DNA of 64,000 bases, from the NCBI GenBank assembly GCA_021234535.1, contig SFZH01000008.1:6394897-6458896 (forward strand), in the 5' to 3' direction. Within the stretch, counting starts at the first letter, position 1; each line of letters starts with the position of its first letter. The notes under the pieces were generated by a model. That model saw nothing but the letters and a program-made list of their open reading frames with translations. It was not told where the DNA came from and ran no database searches. The stretch comes from Stichopus chloronotus (taxonomy: Eukaryota; Echinodermata; Holothuroidea; Aspidochirotida; Stichopodidae). Of this stretch, positions 24,166 through 36,999 are shown piece after piece. The position numbers and the translations under genes were made by a program.

Positions 24166-25715
24166 TTACACTACAGTATGTGTTACTTAAAGGTAGTCAC
24201 TCATCACCTCAAGATACACTTTTGGCTAGGGAAAAGCAAAATTCTCAATTTGCTCTGCTCTTTGATTGACAACAAATTTGAAAGATGCAGAGTACAGTAG
24301 CTTATATAACATATTATACACATGGCTGATTGTTTTGAATGTAAACGCATATGAAGGAGTTTTAGACAGGCAGTGGATGGGGCTAGAAATAAGTGGTTTG
24401 GACACTTAAAACTGTTTGGGGAGATGAGTCACTGTTCTTTAAAATGTATGCCAGCTCAATGAGGTAGCTAAGCAAAACTCTCTGTTCACAAACTTGGTGA
24501 AGTTTTCAAGGTTAGCATTAGTATGTATTATAACATACTATCCTACCTTGGACAAGCCATAAGTTATGTAAGCCCTACAAGCCCTAAGTTCTACAAAAGC
24601 CGGAGATGGCAGTCCGCCCCAGTTCTTACGACCCCAACAACATCTAAAGCCTGTGGGCTCCAGTAAATCCGTAAATAACATAACACCACATACACTTTCA
24701 TGTTGTTGGCCTAAGCTCCTTTCATCATCTCAGCGAAAAATTCCAATCATGTCACAATAGCATCAGTGCATCTTGTAATCAAAACAAGTGAAGTTTTATC
24801 TTTCCAACACTTGTCTAATCTACTTTTAAATGCATCTAAGGATGAAGAACCAACAAGAATGTTCACGGTAATACATTCAGGTAGCTTGCAAGTTACACTT
24901 GCTAAACACGATGAACAGAGTTCAACAGAGTATGGTTGTATTGCATCCATGATAACATGAGCTCTGGGAGATGTTTGGGGCTTATTTTAAAGTATCCAAA
25001 CCTCATGTAATCAACATTACTAAAATATTAACCTACAGTAGACCAATGCAGACCAATAACCACATCCTACAGTAGGGCAAACATTAGGCAAAGTAAATTT
25101 TCTTTTGGGTTGTCATGAAGAATGCAGAATATTTTCAACCTCGGTGATACAATCTTTTGTTGGATGAATGCATCTTGATGCAAGACAATAGCGATTCATA
25201 GTAAAATGTTTCGACTTTTGTAGATGGAACTGTCACAATCTTGGAATGATAGATTACGTTAACTTAAGTGCACATTCAACGGTCACCCCATTATAATACA
25301 TCTGTGTCACTGTCACTAATTATGCAATGTTTGACTAAACTAGCCTAACTTTAGTAATTACTACTTATGGAGTATGCATATCTGGAAGTTGGCAGAAAAA
25401 GGATTTATTTCTAGGAAAGCAGGAAAAGATGTAAGGCAACATAATTACTAAAACTTGACGGATGAGTTTGGTCGAAATCACCAGCAAACAAATGACTTTG
25501 CAAGTTCATATTTAGAAATACATTTCTGAAAGGTTAAGTTGACCACAATTTCCTCTCAGACTTTCCAAAGCAAAAGTGAAAGTTCATGAAGCCTAACTGG
25601 TATGAACTCAACATGACATGCCTTATTAGTGAAGGCCTAGCCTTAGCCTTCAGTAATTAAAACACATTGTTTGAGGTGCCACAGAACACGCTCATGCCAA
25701 ATGAACAGTCCTTAC

Positions 25716-26001
25716 CGAGACGAAGGAATAGAATTGCACTGAACATGCAGAGGGTAACTGGTATCAGTACTCCAAATACGGTCCCCAATTTTCTTCTCCG
25801 ATCTTGTCCCGAATGATTGACACTATGCAATTCGTACCTCAAGAGAGGTTGCGTTAGGCTGTCACTTGCCATCATTTCTTCACTGTTTCTAACCCTCCGC
25901 GGAGCATACTTTGGGATGGACCGGCTGGTGCTAGAGCTTCCTCCTTTGTTGCCACTAATGCCAGTTCGGCTAACGGTTTCTGTCCCGTTTATTTTCAGCA
26001 T
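25716..26001 (-). CDS. SLC12A9: SLC12A9-like transporter, alternative first coding exon 1a
   Basis: Encodes 95 codons plus one base and ends at a GTAAGG donor in phase 1, which fits the phase-1 acceptor of exon 2 at 8124. The end of the exon reads RRKLGTVFGV, then a hydrophobic stretch ending in ILFLRLG. This is the start of membrane helix 1 of SLC12A9 (human has RKLSTFLGV and VVFLRIG). ATG 26001 is the first ATG after an in-frame TAG about 30 codons upstream. A second strong start lies at residue 44 in good context (ATGATGG). From there the protein reads MASDSLTQPLLRYEL, close to the human N-terminus MASESSPLLAYRLL, so residues 1-43 may be an extension or untranslated. The tail is basic and serine-rich (SSSTSRS, APRRVR). 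In family terms this is the cytosolic regulatory tail plus helix 1a. I am sure of the family and less sure of the start. Confidence 0.9.
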
Positions 26002-26499
26002 CGTTGATATGATATTGAACGTGACCTTGTGACGGACTATGTCAATAACACACCAAGTAAGGCATATTGCTAAATAACACTACATAGAACGTTTTCAGTG
26101 AGAAACTATTGTATAGGCTTCCTGTGCTGCTTTCAACACAGCACAGTTTCAAGTTACGGATGCATTGTGTGTGGTAGAGTCATTTGTGGTTTTACAACAA
26201 CACGCAGCAGCTTAAGACAGTCAGGTGATTGCCATCATGTGATTAGCGACTTGGCCAGCCGAGTATCCTCCTCAGTTCACTATGGGGAGTTGCCACAGAT
26301 TCATAAACGGAAGCTCTAAACCACAAACGAAGTTTCCAAAGGACACTCCGTTGAATTTGTGTCAATCCTATCAGATTTTCCCCACTGTGATAAGACTTTC
26401 CATTCATTATAGATGATCGCCACAGCTGGGGGCACATTTACTTTTGAGTGATATATCTCTGAAACTTCTAGTTGGTATCCAGCCACTGCATGGGGTCGA

Positions 26500-26574
26500 A
26501 TGGGGGGGGGGGGGAAGGGAAGGAGAGAAGAGGTCGGGGAGACATCGGGGCCACACTTTTTTTGGGGGGGGGGG
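26500..26574. repeat. Poly-G tracts and purine-rich block upstream of exon 1a
   Basis: Two runs of ten or more G (about 26502-26513 and 26564-26574) enclose AAGGGAAGGAGAGAAGAGG and further GGGG groups. It lies about 0.5 kb upstream of ATG 26001. The transcribed strand for the transporter is the G-rich one. It could fold as a G-quadruplex but may be only simple repeat. Confidence 0.6.
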
Positions 26575-26894
26575 AGAACTGATTACATCTCTCACTTTTT
26601 TAAACTGACCTGATTCTAAGAAAGTATCAAACTAAGCTCAGGGCCACGTCAGGTTGTACAGGAGCACTTCAAGAAGGATGGAGGAGGCAGAAGAGCGGAA
26701 AAGAGCTGATTCACATGGGATGGATCTAAATCTGATACATATCTAGCCATTTAGAAAACAATGAATATTTTTTTAATGATTTTTTTTTCAGGTTTGTTCT
26801 TAATACACTAATGTTTGGGGATTTATGCTCCACAGGGGTCTTTTTATAGGCTTTCTGACCCAGTTACTAACTAAACTATAAAGTCAACTATAAG

Positions 26895-27266
26895 TTAAAG
26901 CTGGAATATGACTTGTACTGGCAATCGACTGGTCATCTGTCTTTGTTCTTCGTTTGTGTGTTACTGAAGAGAAAGTAGGAGAAAAGATCAACTGTCACAA
27001 AATCTGAAAGAGAACTATGCATTCATGTTCCAGATATTTAAACATGAAAATTGTCGGCCCCGCAAAATTCAGACTCCCCAAGAACTTGCATAGCAGTCAA
27101 TCACTGTTAGGCCTACTTGAAATCAAACAGACCATTGGGAATGGATATGAATATTCATGTATGCAAAAATAGCACTTTAAACAATGTTTGTTATAGTGGC
27201 GTTGACATATTCCGTGGAATATGACTTTAAGCTGACAAATTTTCAACTGGCATATTCCAGCTTTAA
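26895..27266. mobile_element. TTAA-flanked miniature inverted-repeat element
   Basis: TTAA at 26895-26898 is followed by AGCTGGAATATG; the right end is CATATTCCAGCT followed by TTAA at 27263-27266. The 12-bp inverted repeats are perfect and the duplicated TTAA is the expected target site. Further GGAATATGAC and ACTGG pieces are repeated inside both ends. The element is about 364 bp between the TTAA copies, non-coding, and lies about 0.9 kb upstream of exon 1a. Confidence 0.75.
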
Positions 27267-30200
27267 ATTAAAGTAAACTAAACTATATGATAGCAAACTA
27301 AATTAAAGTCAAAATAATGCGTCATTTCATGTCACACAACCGCAGTTTACGAAAAAATTATAGACGCTAATAAAATCAACTCTTTTCCTCCTGCTACCTA
27401 TGACATGCAGCTACCAGAAACGCGTTTAGCCATTTCGTTATACTTGTGACTAGAAGTATAAATCCTTAAAATTATATAAATTTGGGGTGAAAAGAACATT
27501 TTTGCTTATAGACATCATTCCCATAAATTAATGATTTACGTCAAAATTAATGGGTGGCCAACGAATCCCCACTGAGCTCCTGAGTGAGAAATGAATGTTC
27601 AGAACAGCCAAATATTTGTCAGTGCTCCAAGAACAAATGAAAGCAGATGAACAATTCATTCCTATATTATCTCGATCCATCTGACATGTACCGTATATTT
27701 TTGGAGGCTCCATTTATTGGGAAATTGCAGACGATCAATTCAAGGTTGGGTAGGACCTACATGTAGCTTATAATTAGAATACCCTCGAAGTGCCATTTCT
27801 TGCAATCTAAGAGTTAAGAAAGCCAAAATTTCCGCCTGGATACAGCTCTGCCAGCATGCAGTCACCGCCCCTTAAAAAAAAACAAAAAACAAATCGTTCC
27901 GAGCTACTGGGAAATACCTAATTATCCCTCATATCATGGCAATTCTCAAGGACCAGCGTTCCTGATTTAAATCCAAAAATACGTTCACATCAGACCAACC
28001 CCTTCTGATAGTTCTGTACATAGTCCTGGTGGTGTATTTCGAAGTGTAATAACCTAAATCATGTCAATTTTGGAACATTAATTTTACTTTAAAAATAACA
28101 TATGTATCATCACCAGATTGCATGATTTATACACTTACTTATTTAAAAAAAATCCAAAGGAAAGTGGACTCTGTGCCGACGATTACAGGACTTGACACCA
28201 TTCCTGGTTACAATAGGAAAATTATGATTTTTTTTTCTTCCACGCGCGCTGGGGAGCCGCATGCTTAGCGCGGTGGTTGAAGTCATATATCCATAGAAGT
28301 GAATGAGCGCCCACAGTTTGAAGATGTAATTACACACAGTATGGTTGAATGACACCCGAACTCACTGCTGCCGTGTAAAATTTCAGTCAACTTTTCGACA
28401 CAAATTCGATGTTGCAGTTGTAAGTGGTTTTAAGCAAACTTTGCTATTGATTTTAATGTAGAACATGATAGATAGGCCAACATTACATTCTGAATAACTT
28501 CCAAGTAAATGTTGGTCCATGCATCATAGTCTTTTTTCACAGTATCCCCAGCACCCATATCATTATCAGTCTGCGCATCCCGATAACTTGTAAGACTGAT
28601 TGCCTGGGTGAGAAAAATAATTTTAGGTCCTCTGTGCATTGTGTAAGTCTTACAATTATTAGCCTACATTCGGCCTAGGCTGCAATCGGAGTATTACCCA
28701 AACCCATGGCAAACCAACCCAAGGCCTATATTTTGTGCATATTGTATCTTTGTATATATCTGTATAAGTGTATCTTTGTTGATATTGCATACTTTGTATA
28801 TTCCTGACATGTAGAGCCAATCAGTCACTACTTAGGCTGGTAGTCTTTCCGATTATTATTACCCCATTTATTTCCCATTTAAGGGTATGTATATTCACAT
28901 TGTATGTTTGTTGAAATAGTGAACCTTCTGGGTTACCCTACATAAACAAGAAAAAATCCCAAGGCATGTCCAGTACCTTCCTAAACAGGCTTTTCTATGC
29001 TTTCAGCTTTGGCCTGTTTGTTTTTACTGATAGCTTATTGCTCAAAGGTAAGCTTTGATAATTGAGGGATATTAAGAAACAATAGATCTAGGCTACAGAA
29101 CTGACTGCATCCCAGACCAAGTTGATTATAGGCCTATAGTCTGGGCCTAGGGGCCTAGTAATGGAACTTTGAATTTCCCAGGCCTAACATTGCAAGAGCA
29201 TTTTTTGACAAAAGACCTGGCAAATAAAAAAAAAATGGTTTATGAATACACTCCTACAAGCTTGTCAACTATAGGAATTATACAGGCTGCAGTTCTTCAT
29301 TGCTGTGTATTTTCCTGTAAAAATGCCTTCACATGTATGCAGAATGTTGCTTTAATATTGAAATTGTCATTACATTTTGCTTTAAATTTAAACCCTCATT
29401 AGTACATACGTACTACACATAGAGATCTAAATGGTCTGAATATTCTGTATTAATAGTATAGTGCTTTTTCATTTTCCACAGTTGTATTTTGTTAGATGTG
29501 TTCTTATTTGCAAAGATCAACCATATGCATAACAAAAATGAATAAAGTTTAGTGAGAAAATTTTAAACTTTCAGAGAGCATGACATGATGACATGAAAGC
29601 AAAGACAGCTTAAATGGCAGCTAGGACAGCCTCAGTTTCCAGCAAAATAGCTCAGTAAAGCTTAATCACTTTTCTTCAAGTAGTGAAGTTCGAGCAGCAG
29701 TACACATCCATTTATGCACAGATCTTACACAATTTCTCTCACGATTATTTATAAGACTTCAGTAAGGGAAGCCTCCTGACTCGGCTCATCGTAAACACTG
29801 ACCTTTGTGAAGTTTTTGTCAAGTCTTTGACAGAAAAAAATCTCTGTCACTTAAACTTATACAGCGCCCTCTAAAACTCTGGAAGCGTAATATCAAGTTG
29901 TGCAGGTATTAATTCCCCAGCTGTGGTATTAATTAGGGGAACAAAAGTTGTGAGCAATGTTTGTATTAAATCTCTTAAATATATTTCAAGGAATCACGTA
30001 ATGATAGAAAACATTTTTATTAACAGGCACTTGAAGTAAACCCCAAATACGTCTTGTTCATAATTCAAGGTATTACCATACTGTCTGACAAAAGAGTGCT
30101 CTGGTCAAGAAAGATTTTCAGTTGCAACAATTATACAAAATGTTATGGGATACCAGTAAATTTCTGCAGAGAGTCTTTGTTGTTCTTTACAATTGAAACT

Positions 30201-33075
30201 TGAAATCTGAAATAGGTAAAGATGAGACTGGGATTGCATGATTAAGCTTAAAATATTAAAGGAATTAAGGTCACAAATCTTAATATTACTTGGAATGTCT
30301 CAATTAAGGGAGCCAAGTTTATACAGAAATACAAAGGATATTCAAAGTGTATGGCTGCAGCCTGCATTGCCCCAAAAGCTGTAATAAAGATATTGTAAAA
30401 ACATGTTATTGAGATATTTCACTCACCAACAGAGAGAGCAACTGCTCTTATTTTATGAAATTTTGTTTTTGTTTTATACTGATGAATCCCTCTGTTCATG
30501 TAGTAAATTCAGGTCCAGGCAGTTACAATGTACGCTAGTGTTTACGGCTTCAGGATCAAGAGATACAGTCCCTTAAAAGCCAAATACATTCACTGAACCA
30601 TGCAGCCATGATCAGACTGAATTGTGCTCTTTTAATCATGAAAGGTCGACATCATTTCTGTATTGTATGCCACAGCTTGTCTGCAGATGCATTGATAATA
30701 TTGGTCCGTAGACTACTGGTCAGTTGAATTTACTTTGTTGCCATGCAGACTTTTACCAAGACAGACATGAGCAGATTTTCATGTGGAAGGAAATTTACTA
30801 ATGAGCCATTTTTCCTACCAAAAATGGCTATTTTGTGGCCAGGAGTAACTTCTTTTCTCATCAAGGATACAAAACTTTAATGATGATACCAGCAATATCT
30901 ACCTGAATGTGATCAATTATTGCACAGACAGATTTTTCTAGAGGAGTCCATTATCCTCCCAGTATTCTCCATGTCGGCCGTGTTTAGGGGTTTAGCTTGC
31001 CCTGATTGAAAATTGCCCTGAAATATCAACCACCTCCAACAGCCCCATACAAAAATTTCTGCCCCTCCTGCAAAAGCTCCACTTGTCCAAAAAATGTTGA
31101 CATTCAGGCTACTGCCATTTCCAAACTAAAGCAAGAAGTTACTTTAAAGGGAAAATGCAGTCATCCCAATTTATATCAGTATAGTCCCTTACCTCAATTT
31201 GTGGATGGTTCTTTTACATCAAGTGACAATACTTTTGTTACTGGATTGCTGAATTGTTGCTGGTTATTTGTTTACTTTGAATACACAATAGTTTGAATAT
31301 ATACTTGTAAGGTTGTAGCGGCTTCATGCAGAAGTCATAAATTGGAAGCCTGCCCTCACTTCTGGTGTCTGCTTGGCAAACAAATTCTTTCAAATTCCAG
31401 GAAAAGTTTCCTTGTCAACTTTTGCATGTACATCCCTTTGTTTCCACTGATGACTAATTATGCATCAGCTGAAACCTTTTACTTCACACGAGAAGATGAA
31501 CAAAGAAATCTCCACGCTCTTGGTCCTATTGCTCAGCGATTAGGCATGAGCCTTTGTCTCATTGAGAGTAGCGAATTTTTATTAAATACCCTATTATTGA
31601 TGCCAATAATCCTTGCATATTCATCTTCATATTATTACCCCATTTATCTTGAAGTTCATTTAGTCTTGTATAGTGGAGTGACCGACGTTTTTCACTTCCT
31701 ATAATTCCCGGAGAACTATTTCAACTTTTGCTAAGCAAAGCCATGTGGTTTGCGACAGGAAAGCGAAAAGTTTTTTACAACATCCCTTCATTAATTTGCC
31801 GATTAATGTAATTTAGCTACATTTTACAGCTTGGAATACCGACCAGGACTGGAATAAATATATTGACCCTGGATTTAGCCAGAGTGATTGTATATAAACG
31901 GACTTCAGATTTGTTTTTGATGAATACACTTCTGATTTCCTTATTCGATCTGTATAGTTGCTCCCATATTCTCCTAAAAGGTATAACAGAGGATATTTGT
32001 AAGATTTAGCGGATGCTTAAGAATACAGTTGTTAGTAACTGCTTATTCCCTCCAGGGTTGTACACTTTTGCATCTTTTGGCATCTCAGTTTATATCAAGT
32101 ATATCTGGAAGTGAGGGATAACCGCCTCCACTCAGAAACCCTTCCTGGCAATTCCTTAACTTTGCATTGCAATTGCATAACCCCTCCCCCATCCCTTCAT
32201 AATCTGCAGAGAACACTGCCTCCTGTTGTGCTTTTTCCTACTGGCATTTGCATGCAACACACTCAACCCTTTGTCAAACTTTATGAGATGGTTACGCAGA
32301 TGGACCTTGACTTGCTATACTTCAAAGCAGAGTGACATGCTTCAAGTACACATTCAACCTGCTGGAGAATGTGGTATTATAGTTTTTGTGAACTCTGCCT
32401 TGACTAAATTCCCCATGCTGTCAAAAAGCTTTTAAGCAAGAAAAAGGAAAAGAAACCAACATTGTCTCCTGTGGTTGTATCAGTTTGGACGAGGACCCTT
32501 CACTGTGAGGAGATGTGGAGAATATACCAGCAAAAAAAAAAAACAAATTAGATGTTTTTGAGAATGGTCCATAAATACCAGCAAAGTAAGAAAGTTAGGA
32601 TGTTCTGAAGGATGCTAAAATCTCACTTCTTGTGTCTCAAGCAATAATCACCATTGATCTCCTGGTCATTTTGAAGCATAATTGCACGTATAGCAGCCTT
32701 CTCCACAAGGTGTTGCCAGATATTAAGGGCAGACACCTCAACTCATATATTCCCATAATTGTCCGAATTGACCTGACTGCACGAACACCGTATTCTGCAA
32801 TCTCAGTATCACGTAGTAGATTTATGTCCAAGGTTGCATTACGCTAGAAAGCATTCTTGTGGCAAAATTTTATAAACTTGCATAGTTGTATTTACTGTTG
32901 ACATTCCATACACATTTTAACATGGCAAGTTATTCACACCCTCCAGAGTTGTGTTAAAAATGAAAACATCTACATTGTTCAAAATATTGATACGATAGGC
33001 CAGTTTTACATCCCTTTGGAAATTATGCAACTTTTTTTTTTCAAGTGGGAAGGGGCATCCCTTTATACCACTTAC
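27267..33075. other. Region upstream of the transporter gene, no gene recognised
   Basis: Mostly AT-rich unique-looking DNA. A slightly richer stretch at 28230-28380 has CpG-containing words (CACGCGCGCTGGGG, TAGCGCGGTGG) but no convincing frame. Frames at 31006-31296 and 31342-31704 lack motifs. Confidence 0.5.
30804..30829. repeat. Perfect hairpin AGCCATTTTT / AAAAATGGCT
   Basis: Ten-bp perfect stem and six-base loop CCTACC in an otherwise featureless region. Too short for a microRNA precursor on its own. Confidence 0.6.
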
Positions 33076-33192
33076 CCTTAGGATGGGGATCAGTAACATT
33101 GATGTCCCCCAGCATCTGAGCAACAACTCTGGATGAGGGCCTGATACTGATTGTAATGAGACACCCAGGAATTGATCGAATGAGACCAGCAC
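33076..33192 (-). CDS. Candidate internal exon of an unrecognised gene (7)
   Basis: 117 bp, exactly 39 codons, phase 0 on both sides, with a GTAAGT donor and an acceptor ending AAATTTGAG. The peptide runs VLVSFDQFLGVSLQSVSG, then PHPELLLRCWGTSMLLIPIL and R. It follows 36744-36810 in compatible phase. No family recognised. The neighbouring minus-strand stretch 32637-32831 also has an amphipathic frame but includes no splice sites that I trust. Confidence 0.35.
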
Positions 33193-34153
33193 CTCAAATT
33201 TGAAAAGTAATAGAGGTTTCTATCCTGTCAGTGATTTTAAAAATGTCTCCCTCAGATTTAGACGTGCACAGGCAATGTGCTACATTCAAATGAGATTATG
33301 CTCCAAGTGGAGAAGGATGTGGTGAGAGGGGGGAGGAAATTGGGGGAGATGGAGGTAGTGAGGAGAAGGGAACAGTGTAAGGAATCAGACGGAAACAACC
33401 CTGGGAAGCATCAAAGGGAGGAATCAGGATGATCAAGTGGAACAAGGGAAGGATAAACCTCTACATTGAAAGTTCCTTTGTATTGGTTTAAACATACATG
33501 CCTTTAAAATCGCTGCCATGGCAACAACTAAATTCCCCTGATTGCACGTCATCGTCACATGTGGAGAGACCCCTATCATCTCCTCCATTTCCCACCCACT
33601 GATAAGACTAATTACTAAATGCACATCGTCAAGGAAAGCATGTTGTTAGTTGATTCAGTTACAACCACACTCAATGACATGTTTACACTCTTATTTTAAG
33701 GGTAAAGTATCTCCTGCATAGATTTGAACTTTCACTTTTGTTTTTCTAAGCCTCAACCAGATCTTTATATGTCCCCCTGCTGCAGTTTTGAAACTGATTT
33801 ATTCACCAACAAAAGCTCTGTTTTAATAATCGTGAATAGCTTTATACAGATCTGTTTGGTCAGGTGTCCAGATCATGGTGGCCATAGCATTCATCTGTTT
33901 AAGCCCAAGCATCATCATTGCCATATTTCTAAATACTGAATGGAATGTACTTTTTGCAAGCAATCAAGGAGAAATTATCCTATTTTCACTAACAATTAAC
34001 TGCCTTTGGAAGGAAGCAAAGAAACCAAGATAAATAATGGAAATCAAACACCTGCACTGCCATAAATGCTAACACACATACACACACTTATACATTATGT
34101 GTCAGCACTGCAAAAATAGAAATGGAAAATAAAGGACAGAACAGTAGATTATA

Positions 34154-34678
34154 ATGCTCAGCCACAGAGACTTAATAAAAATCTATTATAGACTGATATT
34201 ATGGATGTTATTGTGTTGCATCGTACTAAAGGGCTGGTGCATAATTGTTATTGTTCGTATATGCGGCATCGACCAATTTGTTTTTGGTGTTAATAAACCA
34301 CTTGAAAAACAACCATGCATGCCGCCTGATGCTCCATCAGTAACAAATGCCAATTTCATCCCATTCCCAGTTTGCATGGAACCTCAATTCTCTCTTCGGC
34401 AATTTCTTGAATGTACATTTAAATTACCGGTACAATGCATGTGTCCCAAACATTTGATGCAAAAACTTTTCCATAAAAATGTCGACTGCGTCATTACAAT
34501 TAGTGCACTCCTTATGGCCGAAGATGTCTCACGCAAAGCCATCTACCAGCATTTTAGCACTTCACACCATCATAACTGCACCATTGCAGTGAGTCCTTTC
34601 ATTTTACCGTTGTTAAAGCGCAAATATTTGAATATTTCAAACTCGTCGACAGTTTGTCAGCTACTACATAGTGGCTGA
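34154..34678 (+). other. Longest unexplained open frame (174 codons)
   Basis: An open frame from ATG 34154 to TGA 34678. It starts with a hydrophobic segment (LILWMLLCCIVL) and is later rich in Cys and His (QCMCPKHLMQKL, FSTSHHHNCTIAV). I recognise no family. It has no splice signals or neighbours that support it and is only moderately longer than chance expects in 64 kb, so I list it as an open frame and not as a gene. Confidence 0.2.
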
Positions 34679-36743
34679 TTAACTGCTGGTAGTTTTCACT
34701 CCAAGTAAAATAGCTATAGTAATAGACTACCTCTGCACCAGATGATTCGCAGAATCCTGAAATCGTTCTGAAGGATTTTATGTGCAATTGATTGGTTTTG
34801 ATGATTAGCTAATACCGCTGGATCTAGTTCCTATCCCAGCTGGTCAAGCTACAGGAGGAAACACAAAGCAGACACACAGAGAAGGTAATTTTATTCTTAT
34901 ATTTTCCTTCATACTTAAATCATCCTCTGTTGCTTATTTTAAACTTATAGCCTTTTACATACTTAACTTCTTAAGTATGGGATTAAACCTTAAACATAAA
35001 TACTGTTGGGCAAATTGCTGGCAGTGGATTTTTAGCCATAGTTTAAGAAGCCTATGCTTGCCCTTATGAACCCCTTTGATAGTTGTTCCACAAACCTTTT
35101 TAGCAATAGTCATATGCAACAGGCCCATGAAATTCTGTTTTTGAGATGCACATGCGGATGCTCTCCCAATTCTGAGTGGCGTACATGGCTCTGATATCTG
35201 TGATTGTCATGTATCATCACTATTATCATTAAAAATTATAAATGTTTGTACCAGTATCAACACAGTGTCAGCTGATAGTAACAGTTTGTAGCACAGTAAT
35301 ATAGTCATCAAGATCAATGATAAACTTTCCTACTTTCATGACTTTTTGCTTTCAGTGTTGTCCTGACAGGAAGTAGTAATTTTTATTTTTGCTGCTTTGG
35401 AAACTATGTATCCATTGCTTTTTATGACAACCCCCATCTAGGGTGAATAACCTCTGTAATTTCATTGTTTGTTATTTCTCAGAATTTCTGTGGTGTCTTT
35501 CACTCTCGGTGGTATCGAGTAGATTCAGTGGACAAACTTGCTAACAATCTTGAAGCACCAATTCATGAGTCCAGTCACCTTTGTTGATGACTATCAGTAC
35601 ATCAAAAAATACCCTATATTTGCCCAGTTTACTTTGTCAGAATGTTCCTGACATGATGTGTTTTTTTTTGGCGGTGTTGAAAATACACTAGTCCCTAGCT
35701 ACAACCATAGTGGCACTATTTTCTCTGGCATTCTTGTGTAATTGTAAACGTTTCTGTGCAGTAAATATTCTTTGTGTTCTTGAACAGATGTGGCATGAAC
35801 ATCTGAGGTCATTGTCGTTGGCATGGTTCACTGGGTCGTGCCGAGTGGAAATTCACTAGCTCATTGAACAGTACTTATAAACTTCAAAATTTAAGCATGC
35901 ATGTTTCATTTAAGTTAACCATTGTTTCCAACCAAAACTTTAAGGAGATCCTTCAATACAGTTTTGTCAATGAGCTGTTCAACTGTGTGTCTATATAACT
36001 AAAGCAACACATCGGGGAGGGTGCTGTAGCTCTCTCAAATAAGTAACCATCAGCATTTCAGCATACTACATGCCTATCAGGGCAAACTGGACAGTACCAT
36101 GCCGTACCGGTTCCAGTGGTGGCAGGTCCTTACTTAGGTCATTGTGAACCAATCATCTGTATTTCTTGGGATTCTGAATGTTGCTGGAGATTATTCAATG
36201 AGAATCCTACCAAGGGCAATCTTCAAAAATTTCAGATCTAAAGACATATGTACATGGGGAAGGTACTCAACAAATAGAACTTTAAGTCTAAAATACATAA
36301 TATAAATTTAGTACAGTTTCAGTTTATCGCTCAAAAGTGGGCTGTGCTTTATTATCAAAGATACGTTTTCTTTTGGATGTTAAACTTGTGACTTTGTTTC
36401 TGACTTTGTGGCTTTGTTCACTTATTAATGAATTACAGTAAGTTCCTACAGTTCTGGTAGATGCTAAAGTGCTGTGTAGTTTTTTTTAATAAATTTATAC
36501 GGATGAATTTGCCACATGTTTGCACGTTGCTAAGTGGTGTGCACATTTATTGTACCCTGGGGCTGTAATCACACATTTTACTTGTGTTGTATTATTCATG
36601 CATCTCCAATCATTACGCATTATACTAGAAGAAACTTGAGTAAAAAATAATTGGACAATGTGTAGCATTACAGACCAGATGAGTGATTTTTCACCGAATG
36701 GCATGGTATGTCCTATCAAGTAGCCGTGCTATTTCTTGCTTAC

Positions 36744-36810
36744 CTTTGAGATAAATATTTTGGTGTATCGTTTGCTCCCAAACCATTGAGGTGCCATTTT
36801 TTGCCCGTTA
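36744..36810 (-). CDS. Candidate internal exon of an unrecognised gene (6)
   Basis: 67 bp, phase 2 in and phase 0 out, between acceptor TAATCTTTACAG and donor GTAAGC. The peptide reads NGQKMAPQWFGSKRYTKIFI then SK. It contains an ATG and could instead be a first coding exon from MAPQW. To join 47560-47637 it needs at least one further exon with phase 0 in and phase 2 out, which I did not find. Confidence 0.4.
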
Positions 36811-36999
36811 CTGTAAAGATTAACACCTATAACAATGGAAATATGTCTCTGCTAGTGTTTTAAGTGGAAACTTGTAGAAGTTCTATTTGAGAACTTGCCT
36901 ATATATTGTTGGACAGCAGCTACTGGCAGCGCATGCTGCGAATTACTGTTTATACCTAGAGTCAATAACCAGGTGATAGTTCACTGCCTTCTGCATGAG

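Larger units (their letters stand above)
21926..25715. other. Interval between repeat copy C and exon 1a
   Basis: Contains two GGGA-stem hairpins (22096, 22776), a CA/CAAA microsatellite and a poly-C run. No coding exon recognised. Confidence 0.6.

Noticed and set aside
31342..31704. 120-codon plus-strand open frame
   Set aside because: No motif, no splice context, and composition as expected from AT-rich non-coding DNA.
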